Assembly: GCA_030642205.1 (NCBI GenBank)
Contig: DAOWOF010000005.1
Coordinates: 1-25,400 of the forward strand
DNA: 25,400 nucleotides
Direction of reading: 5' to 3'
From: Desulfobacteraceae bacterium
Lineage (GTDB): Bacteria; Desulfobacterota; DSM-4660; Desulfatiglandales; Desulfatiglandaceae
Made by a program: the position numbers and the translations under genes. The first letter of the stretch is position 1; each line of letters begins with the position of its first letter. The notes beneath the pieces were generated by a model, which saw nothing but the letters and a program-made list of their open reading frames with translations, did no database searches and was not told the DNA's origin. Below are positions 1 through 8,402 of the stretch, piece after piece.

Positions 1-1
1 T

Positions 2-187
2 CCATTTATTAAGGATGATCCTCCTCTAATGGTCGGCGCGCCACATATAGACCGCATAGTTGTGTTTGGGGGAGGTATTCCTATTCAAATCAATGGAGAA
101 ATCGTGGGTGGAATTGGTGTCAGCGGTGGACATTATTCCCAAGACGTAGAATGCGCCAAAGAGGCTTTAAAGATCCTTGATGTCTAA
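2..187 (+). CDS. GlcG/HbpS-family protein, C-terminal end (partial)
   Basis: This is the last 61 codons of a gene that begins before the window. The visible end reads GAPHIDRIVVFGGGIPI, then INGEIVGGIGVSGG, and finishes with a short helix (DVECAKEALKIL). The glycine-rich stretch that calls a substrate or haem-site loop, followed by GxIGVSGG and a final helix, is the usual C-terminus of the GlcG/HbpS (DUF336) family. Members bind haem or sit next to glycolate and diol-utilisation genes, so the biochemical role cannot be fixed from this piece. The gene converges on htpX, with only 29 bp between the two stop codons. The family call is fairly secure; the function is not. Confidence 0.7.
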   Translation, partial: PFIKDDPPLMVGAPHIDRIVVFGGGIPIQINGEIVGGIGVSGGHYSQDVECAKEALKILDV

Positions 188-198
188 CCCTGCTCTTA

Positions 199-237
199 TG
201 GAAAGACTAATGCTGATCAACGAGTAAGGTCTTTCCA
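199..237. repeat. Inverted repeat at convergent gene ends
   Basis: TGGAAAGAC (199-207) and GTCTTTCCA (229-237) form a perfect 9-bp inverted repeat with a 21-nt loop. It covers the junction of two convergent genes, and its right arm lies in the last codons of htpX. It could act as a weak bidirectional terminator, but there is no clear T-tract on either side and the loop is long. Confidence 0.3.
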
Positions 238-1140
238 GGCCTTAGCCGCAGCATCTTTGCCATTTCCACTCCCCCCTTGAGATTGTCTTGGGAATGATTT
301 GGATCCAGTCAGACGGGCAATCCTGTCTTCAAGTGGGGGATGAGTGGAAAATAGATTAGCCAGGTTGCCGCCTGTTAATGGGCTGACAATAAACATGTGA
401 GCTGTATTCGGATCCGCCTGCATTGGAATTCTCTCGGAATAGGTTCCCAGTTTTCTTAATGCATTTGCCAGGCCTTTTGGATCTCCAACAAAGTTGGCTC
501 CGGTGGCATCTGCAAGATATTCCCGGGATCTGGAAATTGCCATCTGTACCACCATGGCTGCGATCGGTGCCAAAATGGACATTAAGATCATACCAATAAC
601 CCCCAGCCCTCCTTCGTCATCATCTTGAGAACCAAACCCAAAAATAGCTGACCAACGGGCCATATTTGCAATAATCATAATCGCTCCAGCCATAGTAGCA
701 GCAATGGAACCGATTAAAATATCCCTATTCTTGATATGGGCCATTTCATGGGCCAAAACGCCCATAATCTCATCCCTGTTCATAAGATTAAGAAGGCCCT
801 CTGTAACTGCCACAATCCCATATTCAGGACTCCTGCCAGTAGCAAAAGCATTAGGAGCAGCCCCAGGTATAAGATATACCCTGGGCATCGGAATATTTGC
901 CCTTTGAGCCAGATAGTCAACCATCTGATATAAATCAGGATGCTCCTGGGGATTGATTTCGCTGGCATGGTGCATTCTGAGAACTATTTTATCAGAATAC
1001 CAATATGAAAAAAAATTCATCCCAATAGCCAGGATAAAGGCAAAATACATGCCCTGTTGGCCCCCAATAAGTTTGCCAATTATTAACATCAGGATCGTCA
1101 AAGCGCCTAAAAGTAATGTCGTCTTAAACCAATTATCCAT
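217..1140 (-). CDS. htpX: M48-family membrane zinc metalloprotease HtpX
   Basis: HtpX is an inner-membrane endopeptidase that degrades misfolded membrane proteins. The protein (307 aa from the chosen start) has two N-terminal membrane segments (about residues 8-25 and 30-47), the catalytic HEMAH motif (HExxH, residues 131-135) facing the cytoplasm, two more hydrophobic stretches (about 144-161 and 178-201), and REYLAD, whose Glu (about 207) is the third zinc ligand. VTEGLL before the catalytic helix and STHPP near the end are also typical. I chose the ATG encoding MDNWF at 1140; an in-frame TTG eleven codons upstream would extend it with a charged, unconserved tail. A weak GGAA lies before the ATG. 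It follows an unrelated hybrid kinase on the same strand with a hairpin between them, so it is probably not tightly coupled to it. Confidence 0.93.
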   Translation of the reverse strand: MDNWFKTTLLLGALTILMLIIGKLIGGQQGMYFAFILAIGMNFFSYWYSDKIVLRMHHASEINPQEHPDLYQMVDYLAQRANIPMPRVYLIPGAAPNAFATGRSPEYGIVAVTEGLLNLMNRDEIMGVLAHEMAHIKNRDILIGSIAATMAGAIMIIANMARWSAIFGFGSQDDDEGGLGVIGMILMSILAPIAAMVVQMAISRSREYLADATGANFVGDPKGLANALRKLGTYSERIPMQADPNTAHMFIVSPLTGGNLANLFSTHPPLEDRIARLTGSKSFPRQSQGGSGNGKDAAAKAWKDLTR

Positions 1141-1211
1141 GTTATCATTTTCCGAGGTATAAAGTGCATTCAAATAGTTCTGCCCACACGCCCCAAGCTG
1201 GGCTAACCCGC

Positions 1212-1232
1212 GCCTGTCTCACGCAGACAGGC
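1212..1232. repeat. Palindromic hairpin GCCTGTCT/AGACAGGC
   Basis: GCCTGTCT (1212-1219) and AGACAGGC (1225-1232) form a perfect 8-bp stem with a 5-nt loop, three bases beyond the stop codon of the hybrid kinase. It is much more GC-rich than its surroundings. No T-run follows on the - strand, so it is not a standard intrinsic terminator. It may be a REP-like element or an mRNA 3'-end stabiliser. Confidence 0.45.
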
Positions 1233-1234
1233 CA

Positions 1235-3274
1235 TCATTGTGCTATTGATGAACCAATCAATGATTTTGAGCGGGCCTTATAATCCAGAGACATTCGAAT
1301 CTTCTTTAATATATCCTCTGTCTGAAATGGTTTTTCGATAAAGCCGCAGACTCCGGTTCCCAGCATTTTTTTCACGAAGATCTTTTCAGTATAGCCACTT
1401 ATAATAATGATTTTGGCCTTTGAATTTATTCCCATTATCCTGTCAAGACATTGGCGCCCGCCCATACCGGGCATATTAAAATCAAGGATTACAAGGTCAA
1501 TCCGATCATAGAGCTTTTGATATATATCAATGGCCTTTTCACCGCTCTTTGCCCCAATAACAGAATACCCGGCACTAGTCAGAATATTTTGGCCAATGTT
1601 TAATATATCCGGATCATCATCCACAAACAAGATTGACTCATCTCCTCCAGAGATACTATTGCCCAAATCTTTGCTATCTTGCAAGGACTTATAATCTAGC
1701 TCTTCATATTCATGTACCGGAAAATATATCTTGAATGTCGTCCCCTGATCCGCCTCACTATAACAGCTAATATACCCTCCATGGTCTTTAACAATACCAT
1801 ATACCATAGATAAACCAAGGCCAGTCCCCTTGCCTACCTCCTTGGTAGTAAAAAAAGGTTCGAAGATCCTCTCAATAATGGATTTGTCCATTCCATGTCC
1901 GGTATCTGAAACAGTAATCTGAATATGCCTGCCCGGTAAGGCACCCAAATGTATTTTACAAAAGGCATCATCAAGATCCACATTACAGGTCTCAAGGATT
2001 AGTCGACCGCCTCCTGGCATGGCATCCCTGGCATTTATGCCAAGATTAAGCAACATTTGCTCCAACTGAACCTTATCAGCCCTGATTGTTTTAAGATTAT
2101 TGCTTAAATAGAGATCCATTTTAATCATTTTTGGAAGAGTACTTCCCAAAATCTTTGAAACATCCATAACCTCTTTGTTCAGATCGCAAATAGTAAAGTT
2201 AGCCTTCTCCTTGCGGCTAAAAATAAGAAGACGTTTTATAAGTTCTTTGGCCCTGAATGTTGAATCCCTGATAGCTTCAAGTTCTTCCCAATCCGAATCT
2301 GATTGCTTTTTATCCAACATTAAAAGTTGAGTATACCCAGAGATCGCCTGTAGTATGTTGTTGAAATCATGGGCAATTCCGCCAGTCAATGTACCAATAG
2401 CTTCCATTTTTTGGGTATGTTGAATCTGATGTGCCATTTTTTTCTTTTCAGTAATATCCCGGGAAACACCAAGGGTTCCTATAATATCACCCTTTTCATT
2501 GGTCAAATAAGAAACACTTAAATTGATATCAATCTTTCCCCCATCTTTTTTATAGATCTCCAGCTCATAATCCTTGATTTGTCCTTTGACCTCCATAGTC
2601 TTTTGAATATAAGAATAGTCTTTTTTGCCTGCCCCATAAAATAAATGGCTTGCTTTTCCAAGAACTTCATCCCTTTCATATCCTATCATCTCCTTTACTC
2701 TTGGGGAGATATAGGTAATTTTGCCTTTATTATTTGCTGTGGCAAAAATATCTACGGAGCCATCAACAATTTTTTCCAAAAAATTTGTTGTCCTTAGTAA
2801 TTTTTGTTCCAGCCCTTTTTCTGCAGTAATATCACGTATAATTCCCCTGAATCCAATTATTTTTCCAGTATTGGATCGAATAAGTGAAATTGAAATATTA
2901 ACAATTGCCAGGGAACCATTTTTTTTAACGATTTCCTGTTCATATGCTTTTTCAGGGTTACCTGATAAATAAATTTTATTATAGGCCTTATATACATTTG
3001 TATACGCAGTACTATCTTTAAAAAAATTTTTGTTATCAATATCCAGTAATTCTTTTTCAGAATAACCAAGTAATGAGCGAAATGCCTTATTTACAAAAAT
3101 CATTTTACCTTCAAGATTTACATCGTAATACCCATCTTCTATAGTTTCAAGGATAGACCTATCTTCTTCTTTCCCTTCAGGAATAATTCCTTCTATTTTC
3201 TGATAGTCAGCTATTTGCTGCTCCAGGTCACTTATTTTTCGTTCCATTTCTTTATAAGACAACTTCTTATCCAT
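1235..3274 (-). CDS. Hybrid sensor histidine kinase (PAS-PAS-HisKA-HATPase-REC)
   Basis: This is a soluble 679-aa sensor kinase with an attached receiver. It opens with a short coiled coil (residues 1-25), followed by two PAS domains with PAC motifs (about 40-155, ending RGIIRDIT, and 165-280, ending GVSRDIT). The HisKA helix has the phospho-acceptor H302 in GGIAHDFNNIL. The ATPase domain shows the N-box (NLGINARDAMP), DTGHGMD, FEPFFTTK and GKGTGLGL. A C-terminal REC domain (about 546-660) has the acidic cluster VDDD, phospho-acceptor D598 in LILDFNMPG and K648 in EKPF. No membrane segment is visible, so a cytoplasmic cue is likely; the PAS ligand is unknown. A strong GGAGG lies 8 nt before the ATG. 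No partner regulator is adjacent, so its output is unknown. Confidence 0.93.
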   Translation of the reverse strand: MDKKLSYKEMERKISDLEQQIADYQKIEGIIPEGKEEDRSILETIEDGYYDVNLEGKMIFVNKAFRSLLGYSEKELLDIDNKNFFKDSTAYTNVYKAYNKIYLSGNPEKAYEQEIVKKNGSLAIVNISISLIRSNTGKIIGFRGIIRDITAEKGLEQKLLRTTNFLEKIVDGSVDIFATANNKGKITYISPRVKEMIGYERDEVLGKASHLFYGAGKKDYSYIQKTMEVKGQIKDYELEIYKKDGGKIDINLSVSYLTNEKGDIIGTLGVSRDITEKKKMAHQIQHTQKMEAIGTLTGGIAHDFNNILQAISGYTQLLMLDKKQSDSDWEELEAIRDSTFRAKELIKRLLIFSRKEKANFTICDLNKEVMDVSKILGSTLPKMIKMDLYLSNNLKTIRADKVQLEQMLLNLGINARDAMPGGGRLILETCNVDLDDAFCKIHLGALPGRHIQITVSDTGHGMDKSIIERIFEPFFTTKEVGKGTGLGLSMVYGIVKDHGGYISCYSEADQGTTFKIYFPVHEYEELDYKSLQDSKDLGNSISGGDESILFVDDDPDILNIGQNILTSAGYSVIGAKSGEKAIDIYQKLYDRIDLVILDFNMPGMGGRQCLDRIMGINSKAKIIIISGYTEKIFVKKMLGTGVCGFIEKPFQTEDILKKIRMSLDYKARSKSLIGSSIAQ

Positions 3275-3831
3275 CTCGTAAACCTCCGGAAGATTTTGGG
3301 TAAATATTTAAATAATAGGGCTCAGGGAGTTCCAAGATAAATTAAGGGTATTCTATTTTCGCCAACTTTTGAGACAGAATTAGTAAGGGATAGAATCGTT
3401 ACGTTTCTTAAATTTATACCCAAATAAAATCTTTACAAGAAAGAGGGTCTTGCAGAGATACAAAAGAATCATGCTAAAACACAACATATCGTATCTGGAC
3501 TGAAGAAACGCCTATATTTCGTAGGTATCTGCAAGGGCCTCGAAAGGTTTGAATAAGACGTATTGATAGGTATTGCAGAAAATATTTATCGATCAGAAAT
3601 TTGATTACCACATAAGAAGCTGGATTATACCGCTTTGCAGCACTATATCCTCAAATAGCTAATTGATAGTAAAAGATATTTTTTTACTTACTTTTTTTAA
3701 ATGATTTATAAATATCCAGTTAATATAGACCTCGGAAGATTATAGTTTGAGTTTTTTCAGTAAGCAATCAGTATCAAGAGCAAGACGTAATGTCCCATAA
3801 TCGCTAGAGTTATTATTAAGTATTATGTTTT
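3275..3831. other. 557-bp AT-rich intergenic region without a convincing gene
   Basis: The gap lies between metG and the hybrid kinase, both on the - strand. It holds the kinase Shine-Dalgarno site at its left end, a possible - strand promoter at 3625-3654, and an AT-rich hairpin (AGTAAAA 3668-3674, TTTTACT 3682-3688) followed on the + strand by a T-run at 3692-3698. A + strand frame around 3430-3550 is open and includes QHIVSGLKKRLYFVGICKG, but it has no start codon or ribosome site. The stretch may be decayed coding sequence or untranslated leader. I cannot assign a function. Confidence 0.5.
3625..3654 (-). promoter_or_regulatory. Possible promoter reading toward the hybrid kinase
   Basis: On the - strand a perfect TATAAT (3630-3625) lies 18 nt after TTGAGG (3654-3649). 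It is about 350 bp upstream of the kinase ATG, which would leave a long leader. Such matches arise by chance in AT-rich DNA, so the call is tentative. Confidence 0.3.
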
Positions 3832-5724
3832 TTACTTCACTTTGCTGCCAGGACTGGTTCGTATATCAGGAATCAAAAGATTAAGACTGTTTTTATCCCC
3901 GGCAGCTAATACCATACCGTTTGATTCAACTCCCATTATCCTGGCAGGCTCAAGATTAGCTACAACAAGCACCTGTTTCTCCAGGAGTTCTTCTTTCGAA
4001 TAATGGCCAACTAATCCAGCTACAATTATTCGCTCTTCACCTATATCCACCAACAATTTAAACAGCCTTTTTGAGTCAGGGATATCTTCGATTTTTTTTA
4101 TAGTTCCAACCCTAAGATCCAGTTTCTGAAATTCCTGAAAAGAAATATTTTTTTGCATCTTTCCGGATTTTCCTTTTTTAACTGGTTTCGCGTCTTTTTT
4201 TTCAATGCGGGGGAAGATGGCCTTGCCTGTCTTCAATTTGATTCCCGATTTTACATGCCCCAATTTTCTAATATCTGCCAATCTCAAATCTTTACCATAT
4301 TGTTTGAGCCCCAACTGTCCCTGAATTTTTTCAGCCGTCTGGGGCATCACAGGCCAAATCAAGACAGAAATGATTTTTAATGTTTCAATAATATACCACA
4401 TAACAGTTTTTAGCCGATCAGGATCTGATTTGGCCAATACCCATGGAGCCATGGTATCGATATATTTATTTAAGTCCCCAATAACCTCCCATATAGCCAT
4501 AAGGGCCTTATGAATTGCAATCTCTTTCATGAAGACCGCATAATTATCAATCAATTTCATAGCCTTTAATTCCAATGCCTTATCATCATCATTTGCAAGA
4601 CCTGGCGCAGGCAATTCTCCCTTAAAATATTTAAATACCATGGATATACTTCTGCTGACCAGATTGCCCAAATCATTTGCCAAATCAGCATTAATTCTGC
4701 CAACCAAAGCTTTTTCACTAAACTCGGAATCAAGACCAAATACCATGTCACGCAATAAAAAAAATCGAAACGCGTCCAGACCGTAGACATCCACCAGTTC
4801 CAGAGGTTTAACCACATTGCCAATGCTTTTGGACATCTTGCCGGCATTTACATTCCAGAAACCATGAACATTTAAGCTTTGATAAGGCTCAATACCCGCG
4901 GCCTTAAGCATACAAGGCCAATAAATGCCATGGGGTTTCAGGATATCCTTGGCAATAATATGCCGGGCCACTGGCCATAGGTTATTAAACTGGTCTCCAT
5001 CAGGATAATCAATAGCGGAAATATAGTTAATAAGTGCATCAAACCATACGTAAGTGACGTAATTGTCATCAAAAGGTAAGGGTATGCCCCATTTAAGTCT
5101 CGATTTAGGTCTGGAGATACAAAGATCCTCCAAAGGCTCTTTAAGAAAAGAGAGGACTTCATTGCGATATCGTTTTGGCCGGATAAAATCAGGATTGGTT
5201 TTTAAATAATCGATGAGCCATTGTTGATATTTACTCATACGGAAAAAATAATTGGCTTCTTTAATAACTGTCGGTTCTTTTTTATGATCAGGGCATTTAC
5301 CATCGATTAATTCCCGTTCCAGATAAAAACGCTCACAACCAAAACAATAGAGCCCTTCATATTCACTAAAGTAGATATCCCCCTTTTCTTTGACAATGCT
5401 TAATATTAGTTGTACCGTTTTTTTATGATCCGGGTCAGTAGTGCGGACAAAATGATTGTAGGAAATATTGAGTTTAGGCCAAAGATCCTGAAAAAGCTGG
5501 CTTATCCGATCCACATATTCCTTGGGTGTTTCACCTGCTTTTTCAGCAGCCTCTACTATCTTGTCTCCATGTTCATCCGTACCTGTCAAAAAAAAGCTCT
5601 CGTAACCTGCGATAGCATAAAAACGGTTCAATGCATCAGCCACAATAGTCGTATAAGCATGACCGATATGGGGTGCCGCGTTTACATAATAAATAGGTGT
5701 TGTTATATAGAATCTATCAGCCAA
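3832..5724 (-). CDS. metG: Methionyl-tRNA synthetase with C-terminal tRNA-binding domain
   Basis: This class I synthetase charges tRNA-Met and initiator tRNA. The 630-aa protein has the Rossmann core with PHIGH (18-22) and KMSKS (296-300). It has a single zinc knuckle, C127-x2-C130 with C144-x2-H147, as in Thermus-type MetRS, and then the anticodon-binding helices. From about residue 525 a C-terminal EMAP/Trbp111-like OB-fold domain follows (FQKLDLRVGTIKKIE, VVANLEPARIMGVESNGM), which drives dimerisation and tRNA binding. The linker before it is lysine-rich. The start is TTG, with AAGGAAG seven bases upstream, inside the end of ricT; no in-frame ATG fits the conserved N-terminus ADRFYITTPIYYVN. 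It is the last gene of the tmk-holB-ricT-metG operon, with 4 bp between the ricT stop and this start. Confidence 0.97.
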   Translation of the reverse strand: MADRFYITTPIYYVNAAPHIGHAYTTIVADALNRFYAIAGYESFFLTGTDEHGDKIVEAAEKAGETPKEYVDRISQLFQDLWPKLNISYNHFVRTTDPDHKKTVQLILSIVKEKGDIYFSEYEGLYCFGCERFYLERELIDGKCPDHKKEPTVIKEANYFFRMSKYQQWLIDYLKTNPDFIRPKRYRNEVLSFLKEPLEDLCISRPKSRLKWGIPLPFDDNYVTYVWFDALINYISAIDYPDGDQFNNLWPVARHIIAKDILKPHGIYWPCMLKAAGIEPYQSLNVHGFWNVNAGKMSKSIGNVVKPLELVDVYGLDAFRFFLLRDMVFGLDSEFSEKALVGRINADLANDLGNLVSRSISMVFKYFKGELPAPGLANDDDKALELKAMKLIDNYAVFMKEIAIHKALMAIWEVIGDLNKYIDTMAPWVLAKSDPDRLKTVMWYIIETLKIISVLIWPVMPQTAEKIQGQLGLKQYGKDLRLADIRKLGHVKSGIKLKTGKAIFPRIEKKDAKPVKKGKSGKMQKNISFQEFQKLDLRVGTIKKIEDIPDSKRLFKLLVDIGEERIIVAGLVGHYSKEELLEKQVLVVANLEPARIMGVESNGMVLAAGDKNSLNLLIPDIRTSPGSKVK

Positions 5725-5728
5725 TGCA

Positions 5729-6565
5729 TTACTTCCTTTTCTTCTTTTTTGGTTGTTGCTTTGAGGGTATTTGTTTGATTACATCCTTTATGCCTATCTC
5801 TATTTCACCCCCGGATTCCAGTAAAACTGTCAACCGTTCTTTAAGCACATCCTGTCGGATGACCTTTCCCTTTCCCTCCGAGGTCACTATTCTTCTGCCA
5901 ATCCGTGGCAGTCTTTTTTTAATCTTTACGTATTCTTTGTGCTCGTAAGTTAGACAGCACATAAGCCTTCCGCACATACCGGAGATTTTGTTTGGATTGA
6001 GTGATATATTTTGATCCTTGGCCATTTTAATAGTGACCGGAGCAAAACTGTTAAGAAAAGTGTTGCAGCAAAGAACGCGGCCACAGGTTCCGAGCCCCCC
6101 CACCATCTTGGCTTGATTGCGAACTCCTATCTGACGAAGTTCTATCCTGGTCCTGAATTCACGTACCAAATCTTTAACCAACTCTCTGAAGTCCACTCTT
6201 CCCTCAGCAGTAAAATAGAGCACCATTTTACTGCCATCAAACCGCCTTTCAAGGGACACAAGACTCATGGGAAGAGACCTTTCCTTAATCTTCTTATAAG
6301 AGAATTTATACCATACTTCTTCCAAATAACAATTGTGTTCGTAGGAGTCGATTTCCTCCTTGGTAGCCATCCGAAATATTTTTTTCAGCGGTTGAGGAAA
6401 TGGGATTTGGGTCTTATATTGCGATTCATGGCAGACACAACCTACAGCGGGGCCATCTTCTGTGATCACCATTACTTTGTCTCCTTTCTTCAAGACAAAG
6501 TGTCCAGGATCAAAATCGTGGATCCTGCCCCCATTTTTAAGTTGAATGCCAACCAGTTTAGGCAT
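5729..6565 (-). CDS. ricT: PSP1-domain protein, RicT/YaaT family
   Basis: RicT (YaaT) of Bacillus is part of an Fe-S complex that modulates RNase Y-dependent mRNA processing. Here the 278-aa protein keeps the PSP1 core and the cysteine signature TCGRVLCCNTF (C161, C166, C167) and MCGRLMCCLTYE (C198, C203, C204), flanking the invariant MAKDQNISLNPNKISG. The N-terminal part (VGIQLKNGGRIHDFD) and a lysine-rich tail (KKKKRK) are also family traits. It sits between holB and metG, an order also seen in Firmicutes and other anaerobes. The ATG has no purine-rich Shine-Dalgarno: the 18 bp before it are almost pure A/T, suggesting coupling to holB or unstructured-leader initiation. Its role in a Gram-negative is inferred only from homology; other Ric partners are not visible here. 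Confidence 0.9.
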   Translation of the reverse strand: MPKLVGIQLKNGGRIHDFDPGHFVLKKGDKVMVITEDGPAVGCVCHESQYKTQIPFPQPLKKIFRMATKEEIDSYEHNCYLEEVWYKFSYKKIKERSLPMSLVSLERRFDGSKMVLYFTAEGRVDFRELVKDLVREFRTRIELRQIGVRNQAKMVGGLGTCGRVLCCNTFLNSFAPVTIKMAKDQNISLNPNKISGMCGRLMCCLTYEHKEYVKIKKRLPRIGRRIVTSEGKGKVIRQDVLKERLTVLLESGGEIEIGIKDVIKQIPSKQQPKKKKRK

Positions 6566-6583
6566 TTTATATTTATATAAATT

Positions 6584-7636
6584 TTAGCCGGCAAGCCGGT
6601 TAAGGTTCATAATTGCATGCTCAAGTACCAATGTGGTATTGCGCATTCCCTGTAGTTCTATTTGTGCCTGATTCAATATTGTGAGACTCTTTAATATGTT
6701 GTTAATGGTAAAATTACCAGCAATTTTTTTTAACCTGGATAAAAAATCGGAATTAATTATATAGTGATTTGGGACTTTGGCTCTAATCAGCAAGAGGTCC
6801 CTATACCATGTTTCCCAAACTTCCATCATATTAGAGATAGTCTCTTTACTGTCTGTTTTATCAATGGCCGTCTTTTTGCGTTCCATTGATAAAAATATCC
6901 CCGGACTGGCTTCAAATACATTTTTTAGCTTTGAGAGCCAAACCTGCCGCCTCGAAAAAAAATCACTTTCCCAATTTTGAATAGCACGCCCCAGGCTCCC
7001 TTCAGAAATTCTGGCCAAAAGCAGGGCTTTTTCCTCATCCAGACCATTATTTTTTATCAGCCAATCCTTGATTTTCTGTGTTGACAAAGGCTGGAAAGGC
7101 ACTCTTTGGCAGCGGGAAACAATAGTTGGCAATAAATCAAGGGGTTCTCTGGCACAGAGGATCAAGATATTACCATCAGGAGGTTCTTCCAGAATTTTTA
7201 AAAAAGCATTGGACGCTTCCTCTATCATCTTATTGGCCTGCTGAATAAGGCAAACACGGTATTTACCAGATAAAGGAGCAAAGTTGAAACTTTGTTGTAT
7301 CTTCCTGATTTGGTCAATTTTTATTATTTGCCCTTCAGGCTGTACTGTAATAAAATCAGGGCAATTCCCTCTGATCATCTGACGACAGGAGCGACAATGA
7401 CCACAAGCATCCACGCCATTTGGTGATTCACAATTAAGGGCCATGGAAAATATCCTGGCTAATGTAGTTTTTCCGATCCCTGGCATTCCTGTAAAGAGAT
7501 AAGCATGGGCAATCTTTTGCCTGTACAGGAGATTCTGAACAAATTTTTTTGCCCGTTTCTGGCCCAATAGCTGTGCAAAAGATGTGACAGGGACCCTAAG
7601 TCCTGCCTGATCTTGTAATTGATCCGAGGTGTTCAA
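6584..7636 (-). CDS. holB: DNA polymerase III delta-prime subunit
   Basis: Delta-prime is part of the clamp-loader complex that places the sliding clamp on DNA. The 350-aa protein shows the AAA+ fold: FAQLLGQ near the start, a P-loop GMPGIGKTT (50-58), and a zinc module with C69, C78, C81 and C84. The Walker B position reads VCLIQQANKM, with Gln where catalytic subunits have Asp-Glu, and the arginine-finger motif is TIVSRCQ (about 171-177). The degenerate Walker B is as expected for delta-prime rather than tau/gamma. The protein is too short for DnaX. The chosen start is TTG, with GAGGAG about eight bases upstream inside tmk, so the two genes overlap by 41 bp in different frames. Translation coupling with tmk is likely. 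Confidence 0.9.
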   Translation of the reverse strand: MNTSDQLQDQAGLRVPVTSFAQLLGQKRAKKFVQNLLYRQKIAHAYLFTGMPGIGKTTLARIFSMALNCESPNGVDACGHCRSCRQMIRGNCPDFITVQPEGQIIKIDQIRKIQQSFNFAPLSGKYRVCLIQQANKMIEEASNAFLKILEEPPDGNILILCAREPLDLLPTIVSRCQRVPFQPLSTQKIKDWLIKNNGLDEEKALLLARISEGSLGRAIQNWESDFFSRRQVWLSKLKNVFEASPGIFLSMERKKTAIDKTDSKETISNMMEVWETWYRDLLLIRAKVPNHYIINSDFLSRLKKIAGNFTINNILKSLTILNQAQIELQGMRNTTLVLEHAIMNLNRLAG

Positions 7637-8240
7637 AAATCATCTCCTCAATATTGTCCTCTTCAGGCGTGCCATCGATTACTTTGAATCGTTGAGGATC
7701 GTTACTGGCCAAAAACAGATAACCGTTCCTTACAGCCTGATGGAATTCCATTCTCTCTTTTTCAAAGCGATCTTGCTGATATGGGCCATCATGACATTCA
7801 TCTCTGGCATTTGCCCTTTTAAGACCGATCTCCACGGGACAATCAATCAAGAAAGTTATATCTGGCCTGATACCAAAGCATGTCTTATCATTCAAGGTTT
7901 TTATAAACTCCTTATCCTGTCCCCTTGCAAATCCCTGGTAGGCCATCATAGCATCAATAAATCGATCACAAATGACCCATTTCTTCTGGTTAAGGGCTGG
8001 TAAAATTATAGTCTCGACATGCTGTGCCCTATCAGCAGAATAAAGCAGCAGCTCTGCCAAAGGTGTTATATCCACGTTTTCGGAATTTAAAAGGATGCTT
8101 CTGAGATGCTGCCCTACTCTTGTACCCCCTGGCTCCATGGTTATAATAGCAGAGATACCATCCTGTTGCAAACGTGCAAAGAGACGCTTAACCTGTGTTG
8201 TCTTACCGCAACCCTCGATACCTTCAAAAGAAATAAACAA
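7596..8240 (-). CDS. tmk: Thymidylate kinase
   Basis: Tmk phosphorylates dTMP to dTDP for DNA synthesis. The 214-aa protein has the P-loop in GIEGCGKTT (7-15), the substrate motif MEPGGTRVGQHLR, the DRF motif in VICDRFIDAMMAYQGFARG, and a LID region with ARDECHDGPYQQDRF. The start is TTG with GGAG six bases upstream; the family N-terminus (FISFEGIEG) begins exactly there and no in-frame ATG fits. It is the first gene of the operon: a good promoter lies 55-83 bp upstream, and its 3' end overlaps holB by 41 bp. The C-terminus (EHLGSITRSGRT) extends slightly past the usual fold and is set by the overlap. Confidence 0.95.
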   Translation of the reverse strand: MFISFEGIEGCGKTTQVKRLFARLQQDGISAIITMEPGGTRVGQHLRSILLNSENVDITPLAELLLYSADRAQHVETIILPALNQKKWVICDRFIDAMMAYQGFARGQDKEFIKTLNDKTCFGIRPDITFLIDCPVEIGLKRANARDECHDGPYQQDRFEKERMEFHQAVRNGYLFLASNDPQRFKVIDGTPEEDNIEEMIFEHLGSITRSGRT

Positions 8241-8294
8241 TTATTGCTCCGCTGGATTAGAATCATTAGATTGTAATTCGATTACCAAATGATT

Positions 8295-8323
8295 AATATA
8301 AGAGAAAATAATCCTGGAATCAA
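8295..8323 (-). promoter_or_regulatory. Sigma-70-type promoter of tmk-holB-ricT-metG
   Basis: On the - strand TTGATT (8323-8318) and TATATT (8300-8295) are separated by exactly 17 bp. The pair lies just downstream of the terminator of the preceding gene and 55 bp before the tmk TTG, where an operon promoter is needed. Confidence 0.6.
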
Positions 8324-8329
8324 GCATAC

Positions 8330-8364
8330 AAAAAAAGCCCCTGAGCTGAATATACACCCAAGGG
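8330..8364 (-). terminator. Intrinsic terminator of the carboxyltransferase gene
   Basis: On the - strand CCCTTGGG (8364-8357) pairs with CTCAGGGG (8345-8338), giving 8 bp with two G-U pairs and an 11-nt loop. One C and then seven Ts follow (8337-8330). It begins 38 bp after the stop codon of the upstream gene, and the tmk promoter follows at once. Confidence 0.7.
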
Positions 8365-8402
8365 TAAAAAAATTGTTTTCAATCTTCCTTTTCTTTTTTT
8401 AA

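Noticed and set aside
3430..3550. Small + strand gene in the gap before the hybrid kinase
   Set aside because: The frame is open, but it has no start codon or ribosome site, and I recognise no family.
6587..6600. GCCGGC/GCCGGT repeat at the end of holB as a terminator
   Set aside because: The loop would be only two bases, it is coding sequence, and the operon continues into ricT and metG.
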